From positions 1 to 11,887 of the forward strand of contig CALCWL010000175.1 of the NCBI GenBank assembly GCA_937906285.1: a stretch of 11,887 nt of DNA, given 5' to 3'. The stretch's first letter is position 1; each line of letters begins with the position of its first letter. The DNA is from an uncultured Rhodanobacter sp. Its GTDB lineage: Bacteria; Pseudomonadota; Gammaproteobacteria; Xanthomonadales; Rhodanobacteraceae. The notes below the pieces were generated by a model. The model saw only the letters and a list, made by a program, of their open reading frames with translations. It searched no databases and had not been told where the DNA came from. A program made the translations under genes and the position numbers. Positions 6,399 to 11,887 of the stretch are shown in pieces.

Positions 6399-7409
6399 TC
6401 AGTCCGACAGTGCCAGCACGCAGTCGTCCGCGCCATAGCTGCGGCAGCACACGGCGAAGATCGACAACTCGCGGCCGCCCAGCACCGGCGCCAGCAGGCC
6501 CTCCAGAAAGCCGCTGAAGAAGATGCAGCCGGAGTGGCCGGGTTCGCCGCACAGCGGGCTGTGGTGAATGTGCAGCTGGCTGCCGTCCTGTTCCACCTCT
6601 ATCAGCGCGCGCAGCGCCGGCATGCCCAGCTGCGCGATCGCCTGTTCCAGGTGGAGCTGCCCGCCCGCCGCCGGTTCGCGCTGGGCGAGCCATGCGCCGG
6701 TGCGCCGGCCCGCCAGCGCCAGCGTGGGTTCGCGCGCCGCCTCGGCGACCGTGCGATCCAGCTGCTGCAGCCGCGGCATGATTTGCGGGTATTCGCTGGC
6801 CAGTTTCGCCAGCAGCTTGTCGATGGCCGCCTGGTCGGGTTCGAGCGGGACCAGCTCCACGAACGGAGCCTCTGCCACCACGGCGGGCGCCGGCGCTGCC
6901 ACCGGCGCCGGCGGCGGCAGGATGTATTCGAGATCCGGCTCCGGCGTCGGCCGCGCGGCGACCGCGGGCGGAGGCGCGGATGCCGCCATCGGCGCGACCA
7001 GCCTGACCGGCGCGACCTGGTCGAAAGCGGGGGCGGCCGGCGCAGTCGCAGCCGCGGGCCTGGCCGGTGCCGTCGGCGCGGCCGCCTCCGGCGCCGGTGG
7101 CGCAACCGGAAGGACGGGTGGCACGTAGGCCGACGGCGCGCGCGAGGCGGCGAAGTGCGGGCGTTCCTCGCCCTCGGTGACCGGTTCCAGTTCGAAACTG
7201 ATAATGCGCTCGTGGGCATCCAGCGCTGCCGCCAGCGCGCGCCTTTTTCGTGGCGGCCCGCGCACCACCATGGTCAGCAGGATGCCGTGCGGGTCCTGGA
7301 CCAGCCGCTGCCGCTGCAGGCTGAAGCCGCTGGCCAGCACCAATCGTCCCACCTCGATCAACAGGCCGTCGCGTCGCTCGGACAGGGCCTGGATTTCCAG
7401 CTCGATCAT
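6399..7409 (-). CDS. Uncharacterised protein: ACT-like amino terminus, Ala/Pro linker, V4R-like Cys-rich carboxyl domain
   Basis: The 336-residue protein has three visible parts. Residues 1-76 (MIELEIQALSERRDGLLIEV through ERIISFELEP) have the strand/helix order of an ACT-type small-molecule-sensing domain. Residues about 80-190 are a low-complexity linker of alanine, proline and valine. Residues about 195-336 resemble a V4R (4-vinyl reductase) domain. They show a beta stretch (ALIEVEQDGSQLHIHHSPL), then HSGCIFFSGFLEGLLAPVLGG and finally IFAVCCRSYGADDCVLAL. Cys287, Cys295, Cys321, Cys322 and Cys330 could bind a metal, as V4R cysteines are thought to. I chose ATG 7409 over GTG 7439 because an AGGGGGG lies just upstream and the ACT-like strand begins there. 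There is no signal peptide or DNA-binding motif. It follows bioC by 145 nt, too far to be sure it is in the biotin operon. The function is unknown. Confidence 0.8.
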   Translation of the reverse strand: MIELEIQALSERRDGLLIEVGRLVLASGFSLQRQRLVQDPHGILLTMVVRGPPRKRRALAAALDAHERIISFELEPVTEGEERPHFAASRAPSAYVPPVLPVAPPAPEAAAPTAPARPAAATAPAAPAFDQVAPVRLVAPMAASAPPPAVAARPTPEPDLEYILPPPAPVAAPAPAVVAEAPFVELVPLEPDQAAIDKLLAKLASEYPQIMPRLQQLDRTVAEAAREPTLALAGRRTGAWLAQREPAAGGQLHLEQAIAQLGMPALRALIEVEQDGSQLHIHHSPLCGEPGHSGCIFFSGFLEGLLAPVLGGRELSIFAVCCRSYGADDCVLALSD

Positions 7410-7413
7410 CAGG

Positions 7414-7420
7414 CCCCCCT
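7414..7420 (-). promoter_or_regulatory. Ribosome binding site choosing the ATG at 7409
   Basis: On the minus strand AGGGGGG sits 4 nt before the ATG at 7409. The alternative GTG at 7439 has no such site, so the shorter product is preferred. Confidence 0.6.
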
Positions 7421-7554
7421 GTATGCGCTGCTGGTTCACCGAATTGTGCCCGACACCATGATCGCATTCGACGCGGAAAAACGTGCGCGGTTTGGTGAAT
7501 CCGCGATGTCACCGCTGCATCGGCAGCTGCGGGGCACGTTCCATGCTTGGTTTT

Positions 7555-8430
7555 CTAGCGTCGCGAGCCGCGCAGCTTGTCGATCGAGAAGCTGGCGATT
7601 TCCATGCCGCCCACGCGTCGCGGCTGTCCCGCCGGCGGGCCCCAGGCGTGCGCGCTGACCACCTCCCAGGTCGCCGGGATGCGGCCGTCCACGCGCATCG
7701 TTTCGTAGGCGGCGAGCATGCGCCGGTAGCGCGACTTGCCGGTGAGCCCGCGCTCGCGCTGGCGGTCGGCGTTGGTGGCGCCCAGGCCCTGCAGCTCCTC
7801 CAGCAGCTTGCGCGGTTCGCTGTAGGTCAGGGTGTAGCGGAACACGTCCAGTACCGGGTCGCGCAGGCCGGCGGCGAGCATCGCGTCGCCGACGTCGTGC
7901 ATGTCCAGGAAGCGGCCCACGTGGGCGCGCTCGTCCGCCGCGGCCCAGGCAGCGCGCAGTTCCATCAGGGTGTCCGGGCCGAAACTGGAGAACGCCATCA
8001 GCCCGCCGGGTTTGAGCACGCGCATGCATTCGCCGAACAGCGCGGGCAGGTCGTCGATCCACTGGAAGCAGAGGTTCGAATGCAGCACGTCCACGCTGTG
8101 ATCGGCCAGCGGCAGCGCGCGCGCCTCGGCGCAGACGCGGTCGAACGGCTTGCGCCAGCTGCTGTGCTGCTTCGCCGCGCGTAGCATCGGTAGCGCCAGG
8201 TCAATGGCGATCACCTCGGCCTTCGGGTAGCGCCGCTTGAGCAAGGCGGTGCCGCGGCCGGTGCCGGCGCCGATGTCGACCACCCGCTGCGGCGTGTCGA
8301 GGTAGAACGAGAGCCGCTCCAGCAGGTGCGTCTGCACTTCGCGCTGCAGCGCGTCGTGCTTCTCGTAGGTGCCGGCCGCGCCGCCGAAATTGCGGCGCAC
8401 CTGGCGCGGGTCGAGCTGGAAATCACTCAT
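7555..8430 (-). CDS. bioC: Malonyl-ACP O-methyltransferase
   Basis: The 291-residue protein is a class I SAM-dependent methyltransferase that methylates the free carboxyl of malonyl-ACP. This disguises it so that fatty acid synthesis can extend it to pimeloyl-ACP methyl ester. The amino terminus (LDPRQVRRNFGGAAGTYEKHDALQ) is the BioC signature opening. SAM motif I is VVDIGAGTGRG (50-60), with the acidic residue after motif II in VIAIDLA (73-79). The SNLCFQWIDDLP segment (118-129) and GGLMAFSSFGPDTL (142-155) are typical BioC. The carboxyl part carries the expected LLEELQGLGATN (209-220). Its start overlaps the 3' end of bioH by 8 nt, indicating coupled translation. It is the last certain biotin gene of the minus-strand cluster. 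Confidence 0.95.
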   Translation of the reverse strand: MSDFQLDPRQVRRNFGGAAGTYEKHDALQREVQTHLLERLSFYLDTPQRVVDIGAGTGRGTALLKRRYPKAEVIAIDLALPMLRAAKQHSSWRKPFDRVCAEARALPLADHSVDVLHSNLCFQWIDDLPALFGECMRVLKPGGLMAFSSFGPDTLMELRAAWAAADERAHVGRFLDMHDVGDAMLAAGLRDPVLDVFRYTLTYSEPRKLLEELQGLGATNADRQRERGLTGKSRYRRMLAAYETMRVDGRIPATWEVVSAHAWGPPAGQPRRVGGMEIASFSIDKLRGSRR

Positions 8431-9223
8431 GGGGAAGACTCGTGGTGGCGCGGCGACGCTGCTGCGCGAACAGGGGTTGCAGGGCCTCGACCACCGCACC
8501 GGCGTGGCCGAAGAACGGCGCGTGGCCGGCCTGCGCGATCTCGTGGTTGTCGCCGCCGCACTGGCTGGCCGACCAGGCCATCGCCTGCGGCGGCACCAGC
8601 CGGTCGCGACGCCCGGCGATCCAGGCGCTGGGCAGGGTGAGGTCGGGCAGGGCGGCGCGGCGATCGCTGTCGTGCAGGATGCGGATGCCTTCCTGCAGCA
8701 CGCGCGCGTCCGGTTCGCCGCGGGCGAACACCAGCTCGCGCAGATGGCGCAGCTCGCCGCGCGGGTCGGCGCTGCCCATCGCCTCCAGCGCCAGGAAGCG
8801 CTCGATGGTGGCGTGGTAGTCGGTTTCCAGATCGCTGGCCAGTTGCTGCACCAGCGCCGGGTCGCTGCCATGCGGCCAGCCGGCGTCGCGCACGAACTTA
8901 GGCGTGGCGCACAGCATGGCCAGGCCGCGCACGTGCTGCGGTAGCTCCAGTGCCGCGGTCAGCGCGATCAGTCCGCCCAGCGACCAGCCGAGCCAGAGCG
9001 CCGGCGGCGTGGCGGCGGCGATCGCCGCGGCGCAGGCGTGCGGTTCCAGCGGCAGGCCGCAGTCGCGCGAATGGCCGTGGCCGGGCAGGTCGACCACGTA
9101 CATCGTGCACTGCGCCTGCAGCGCCCCGACCAGCGGCGCCAGCACGCCGCCGTGCATCGCCCAGCCGTGCAGCAGCACCAGCGGCAGCGGACCATGACCG
9201 GTCTTCTCGATGAAAAGACTCAT
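8423..9223 (-). CDS. bioH: Pimeloyl-ACP methyl ester carboxylesterase
   Basis: This 266-residue alpha/beta hydrolase removes the methyl group from pimeloyl-ACP methyl ester, ending the BioC-BioH synthesis of the pimeloyl chain. The catalytic triad is visible as Ser81 in GWSLGG, Asp207 in AGRRDRLVP and His234 in GHAPFFGH. Positions almost equal those of E. coli BioH (Ser82, Asp207, His235). The oxyanion segment LLHGWAMHGGV (17-27) and VVDLPGHGHS (43-52) also match. The start overlaps the trhO stop as ATGA and the 3' end overlaps bioC by 8 nt, so the three genes form a tightly coupled unit. Length is normal, with nothing broken. Confidence 0.95.
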   Translation of the reverse strand: MSLFIEKTGHGPLPLVLLHGWAMHGGVLAPLVGALQAQCTMYVVDLPGHGHSRDCGLPLEPHACAAAIAAATPPALWLGWSLGGLIALTAALELPQHVRGLAMLCATPKFVRDAGWPHGSDPALVQQLASDLETDYHATIERFLALEAMGSADPRGELRHLRELVFARGEPDARVLQEGIRILHDSDRRAALPDLTLPSAWIAGRRDRLVPPQAMAWSASQCGGDNHEIAQAGHAPFFGHAGAVVEALQPLFAQQRRRATTSLPHE

Positions 9224-9966
9224 GCGCCCGCCTGTTGCGGAAGCGGAAGCAAATCGGCGCCCACGGCGCCGCGTTCGTCGAACACGAAGCAACCGCCCTG
9301 CCAGTGCGTGCCGTCGGTGAGTTCCAGGTATTTCAGGATGCCGCCTTCGAGCTGGTGCACGTGTTCGATGCCCAGCTCCTGCATGTAGAGCGCGGCCTTC
9401 TCGCAGCGGATGCCGCCGGTGCAGTAGGGCACCACGGTCTTGCCGGCGTAGCGCGCGCGGTCGTCGGCGAGTGCGGCGGGAAAATCGGTGAAGCGGGCGA
9501 TGTGGTAGTCCACCGCGCGCGTGAAGCTGCCGGCGGCGGTTTCGTAGTCGTTGCGGGTATCGAGCATCACCACCTCGCGACCGGCGTCGTCGCGGCCCTG
9601 GTCCAGCCAGCGCTTGAGCGTTCTCGCATCCACGCCGGGCGCGCGGCCTTGCGCGGGGCGCAGCGCGGGCATGCGCAAAGTAATGATCTCGCGCTTGAGC
9701 CGCACGCGCAGGCGGCCGAAGGGTACCGTGTCCGAGTGCGATTCTTTGGCCTCCATGCCGGCAAAGCGCGCGTCCTCGCGCAGCCAGGCCATGAAGGCAT
9801 CGGTGGCCACGCCGGTGCCGGCGAGGAAGAGGTTGATGCCTTCCGGCGCCAGCAGCACGGTGCCCTTGAGCGCCAGATCCTCGGCGCGCTCGCGCACGCG
9901 CTCGCGCAGCGCGGGCAGGTCGTTCAGCGCGACGAAGCGGTAGGCGGCGATGTTGACGACGTTCAT
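9220..9966 (-). CDS. trhO: tRNA uridine(34) hydroxylase, rhodanese-family (short form)
   Basis: This 248-residue protein belongs to the UPF0176/YceA family, whose E. coli member TrhO carries out O2-dependent 5-hydroxylation of uridine 34 in the tRNA anticodon. The amino-terminal domain (NIAAYRFVALNDLPALRE, then GTVLLAPEGINLFLAG) is family specific. The carboxyl rhodanese domain holds VVMLDTRNDYET (132-143), AVDYHIARFTDFP (151-163) and the active-site loop PYCTGGIRCEKA with Cys182 and Cys188. The protein lacks the roughly 100-residue extra carboxyl region of E. coli TrhO, like other short family members. I prefer ATG 9966 to TTG 9990 because homology starts with MNVVNIAAYRF; both have weak ribosome binding sites. 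It lies 31 nt after bioF and overlaps bioH by ATGA. That is unexpected for a tRNA-modification gene. Confidence 0.9.
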   Translation of the reverse strand: MNVVNIAAYRFVALNDLPALRERVRERAEDLALKGTVLLAPEGINLFLAGTGVATDAFMAWLREDARFAGMEAKESHSDTVPFGRLRVRLKREIITLRMPALRPAQGRAPGVDARTLKRWLDQGRDDAGREVVMLDTRNDYETAAGSFTRAVDYHIARFTDFPAALADDRARYAGKTVVPYCTGGIRCEKAALYMQELGIEHVHQLEGGILKYLELTDGTHWQGGCFVFDERGAVGADLLPLPQQAGA

Positions 9967-9997
9967 GCTCAAGAAAGGTGCGCAAGACAACGGACCA

Positions 9998-11197
9998 TTA
10001 TACGGGGCCGGCCCCTTGCGACTCCTGCGGCAGATCAGCCAGCGCGTCGAGCAGCGCGTCCACGTGCGCCTCTTCGTGCGCGGCGGACAAGGTGATGCGC
10101 AGCCGCGCCTGGCCGGCCGGCACGGTCGGCGGGCGAATCGCGACGACCAGCAGGCCGCGGCGCTCCAGCGCCTGCGCCGCGACCAGCGCGGCGTTGGCGC
10201 TGCGCAGCAGCAGGGGCTGGATCGCGCTCGCCGAGTCCATCAGCGGCAGGCCGAGCTGCGCGGCGCCGGTGCGGAAACGGGCGACCAGCGCGGCAAGCTT
10301 GTCGCGCCGCCAGGTTTCGGTCTGCGCCAGCCGCACCGCTTGCAGGGCCGCGGCGGCCAGCGCCGGCGGCATCGCGGTGGTGTAGATGTATGGCCGCGCG
10401 AACTGGATCAGCCCCTCGATCAGCGTCGCCGGCCCGGCCACGAAGGCGCCACTGCAACCGAGCGCCTTGCCCAGCGTGGCCATCAGCAGCGGCACCTCGT
10501 GCTGGCCCAGCTTTGCCGCGTCGAGGCAGCCGGCGCCTTGGGCGCCGAGCACGCCGAGGCCATGCGCGTCGTCGACCATCAGCGTGGCGTGCTCGCGCGC
10601 GCACAGTTGCGCCAGCTCCCGCAGCGGCGCGACGTCGCCGTCCATGCTGAACACGCCGTCCGTGGCCAGCAGCGCCGCCGCGTCGGGATGCGCCGCCAGC
10701 TGTCGCGCGGCGGCGGCCGCATCGGCGTGCGGATAGCGCTTCAGTTCGGCGCCGCTGAGCCTGGCGCCGTCTAGCAGGCAGGCGTGGTCGAGCTTGTCCT
10801 GCACGCAGACGTCGCCGCGCGCCAGCAGCGCCTGCATCACGCCCAGGTTGGCCATGTAGCCGGTGGAGAACAGCAGCGCACGCTCGCGCCCGGTCCATGC
10901 GGCCAGCGCTTCTTCCAATTGCGCGTGCGCGGCGCGGTGGCCGCAGATCAGGTGCGCCGAGGTGCTGCCGATGCCTTGCTCGTGCGCGGCGCGAGTGAGC
11001 GCGGCGACCAGCGACGGGTGCTGCGCCAGACCGAGGTAGTCGTTGCTGCAGAACGAGAGCAGGCGCCGGCCGCCCGTTTGAAACCATGGGCCGTCGACGT
11101 GGTCGATGGTGCGCAGGCGGCGACGCAGGTTGGCCTGTTCGCGTTCGGCCTTCTGGACGTCCAATCGCTGCAGTAGATCGGGGCGGGGCGTGGTCAT
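9998..11197 (-). CDS. bioF: 8-amino-7-oxononanoate synthase
   Basis: This 399-residue PLP enzyme condenses pimeloyl-ACP (or -CoA) with alanine to give KAPA, the first committed ring precursor of biotin. It is an alpha-oxoamine synthase. Marks include SFCSNDYLGLAQHP (48-61), GSTSAHLICGHRAAHAQLE (77-95), FSTGYMANLG (110-119) and DGVFSMDGDVAPL (180-192). VDDAHGLGVLG (208-218) carries Asp210, and TLGKALGCSGAF (241-252) has the Schiff-base Lys244. A second hydrophobic motif is YIYTTAMPPALAAAAL. Length is slightly above the 384 of E. coli. The ATG at 11197 has no strong ribosome binding site. The gene follows bioB by 75 nt and precedes trhO by 31 nt. Confidence 0.96.
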   Translation of the reverse strand: MTTPRPDLLQRLDVQKAEREQANLRRRLRTIDHVDGPWFQTGGRRLLSFCSNDYLGLAQHPSLVAALTRAAHEQGIGSTSAHLICGHRAAHAQLEEALAAWTGRERALLFSTGYMANLGVMQALLARGDVCVQDKLDHACLLDGARLSGAELKRYPHADAAAAARQLAAHPDAAALLATDGVFSMDGDVAPLRELAQLCAREHATLMVDDAHGLGVLGAQGAGCLDAAKLGQHEVPLLMATLGKALGCSGAFVAGPATLIEGLIQFARPYIYTTAMPPALAAAALQAVRLAQTETWRRDKLAALVARFRTGAAQLGLPLMDSASAIQPLLLRSANAALVAAQALERRGLLVVAIRPPTVPAGQARLRITLSAAHEEAHVDALLDALADLPQESQGAGPV

Positions 11198-11231
11198 TGT
11201 TCGGTGGGGGGCGGAAAACGCCTCTTGCGGA

Positions 11232-11256
11232 CCTTCCCCGCGGCGCAGGGGGAGGG
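11232..11256. repeat. Short intercistronic stem between bioB and bioF
   Basis: CCTTCCCC (11232-11239) and GGGGAGGG (11249-11256) can pair with one T-G wobble around a 9-nt loop on the plus strand. In the biotin transcript (minus strand) the same position is a C-A mismatch. The stem is modest and has no T-run. It may affect message stability or be an incidental GC-rich palindrome. Confidence 0.3.
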
Positions 11257-11272
11257 TCGAGGCGGAGTGCTA

Positions 11273-11887
11273 TTACGCCGCGGCACTGCAACCGCAGCCG
11301 TGGCCGCAACCCGCGCTTCCGGTGTCGACCGTGTCCGCGCGCTCGACCACCTCCATCGGATGCAGGTCGAGCCGGCGGAACAGCGCGCGGTCGGCTTCCA
11401 CGTCCGGGTTGCCGGTGGTCAGCAACTTTTCGCCGTAGAAAATCGACCCGGCGCCGGCGAAAAAGCACAGCGCCTGTACCGCGTCGTCCATCTGCTGCCG
11501 GCCGGCGGACAGGCGCACGATCGAGAGCGGCATCAGGATGCGCGCCACCGCGATCGCACGCACGAACTCGAACGGGTCCAGCGGCTCGGCGTTGGCCAGC
11601 GGCGTGCCCGGTACCGGCACCAGCTGGTTGATCGGCACTGACTGCGGATGCTCGGGCAGGTTGGCCAGCGCCTGCAGCAGGCCGGCGCGCTGCTCGCGCG
11701 TCTCGCCCATGCCGACGATGCCGCCGCAGCAGGTCTTCAGGCCTGCGTCGCGCACCTGTTCCAGCGTGGCCAGGCGATCCTGGTAGTCGCGGGTGTGGAT
11801 GATCTCGCCGTAGAACTCCGGTGCGGTGTCGAGGTTGTGGTTGTAGTAGTCGAGGCCGGCGTCCTTGAGCTGCTGCGCGTGGCCATC
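11273..11887 (-). CDS. bioB: Biotin synthase, carboxyl-terminal part (start lies beyond the window)
   Basis: The last 204 residues of the radical-SAM enzyme that inserts sulfur into dethiobiotin are present and in frame to the window edge. Matching segments are DYYNHNLDTAPEFYGEI, VRDAGLKTCCGGIVGMGE, SVPINQLVPVPGTPLAN, IVRLSAGRQQM and GAGSIFYGEKLLTTGNP. The cysteine in KTCCGG and the arginine in RLSAGR correspond to the E. coli [2Fe-2S] cluster ligands Cys188 and Arg260. The radical-SAM CxxxCxxC motif lies outside. The tail ends in GSAGCGHGCGCSAAA, a Cys/Gly/His cluster absent from E. coli BioB. It is probably the first of the bio genes seen here to be transcribed; any BirA-type operator would be to the right of the window. 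Confidence 0.97.
   Translation of the reverse strand, partial: DGHAQQLKDAGLDYYNHNLDTAPEFYGEIIHTRDYQDRLATLEQVRDAGLKTCCGGIVGMGETREQRAGLLQALANLPEHPQSVPINQLVPVPGTPLANAEPLDPFEFVRAIAVARILMPLSIVRLSAGRQQMDDAVQALCFFAGAGSIFYGEKLLTTGNPDVEADRALFRRLDLHPMEVVERADTVDTGSAGCGHGCGCSAAA

Noticed and set aside
7508..7532. Small stem GCTGC/GCAGC after bioC as a terminator
   Set aside because: Only five clean pairs and no T-run, so it is not distinguishable from chance in this GC-rich DNA.
6534..7658. Plus-strand 374-codon frame opposite the V4R-like gene
   Set aside because: Arg-rich composition, no motif, and it crosses a real gene and an intergenic gap.
10035..11468. Minus-strand 477-codon frame across bioF and the bioB end
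   Set aside because: It is an Arg/Ala-rich shadow frame of bioF; the bioF frame itself carries all catalytic motifs.

Overview
The window is a GC-rich stretch of bacterial chromosome, densely packed with short intergenic gaps and strong G/C preference at third codon positions. The gene content (E. coli-type aminopeptidase N, a two-zinc-ligand-pair Tag glycosylase, and a bioB-bioF-[trhO]-bioH-bioC cluster using the E. coli-type BioH/BioC route) suggests a gammaproteobacterium. I infer the Xanthomonadales (Rhodanobacteraceae or Xanthomonadaceae), without database confirmation. It reads as ordinary chromosome: no transposase, phage gene, tRNA, rRNA or CRISPR array was seen.

Left part (1-3683). 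The amino-terminal third of pepN runs leftward off the window. It diverges across 67 nt from an aldose 1-epimerase gene that overlaps, by ATGA, a serine racemase/threonine dehydratase-like gene. That second gene is broken: about 43 nt are missing next to the catalytic-lysine segment and the reading frame changes. It converges with a DMT/EamA-family exporter gene on the minus strand.

Middle part (3756-6350). Divergent from the exporter lies tag (3-methyladenine DNA glycosylase I). After a 296-nt non-coding gap with several inverted repeats come two plus-strand genes. The first encodes a secreted protein of unknown function with an eight-threonine run and a Pro-rich tail. The second encodes a predicted outer-membrane beta-barrel ending in phenylalanine. 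A hairpin lies between the two, and a strong GC hairpin separates the barrel gene from the convergent minus-strand genes.

Right part (6399-11887), all on the minus strand and transcribed right to left. The order is bioB (3' part only), bioF, trhO (tRNA U34 hydroxylase, rhodanese family), bioH and bioC, followed after 145 nt by a gene for an uncharacterised protein with an ACT-like amino terminus, a long Ala/Pro linker and a Cys-rich V4R-like carboxyl domain. BioC methylates malonyl-ACP so that fatty acid synthesis can build the pimeloyl chain. BioH removes the methyl ester, BioF makes KAPA, and BioB inserts sulfur to form biotin; BioA and BioD are not in the window. trhO overlaps bioH by ATGA and bioH overlaps bioC by 8 nt, so the tRNA-modification gene appears to be translated within the biotin operon.

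The items most worth a second look are the broken PLP enzyme, the embedded trhO, the ACT-linker-V4R protein, and the secreted-protein/barrel pair. None is demonstrably a new system from sequence alone.
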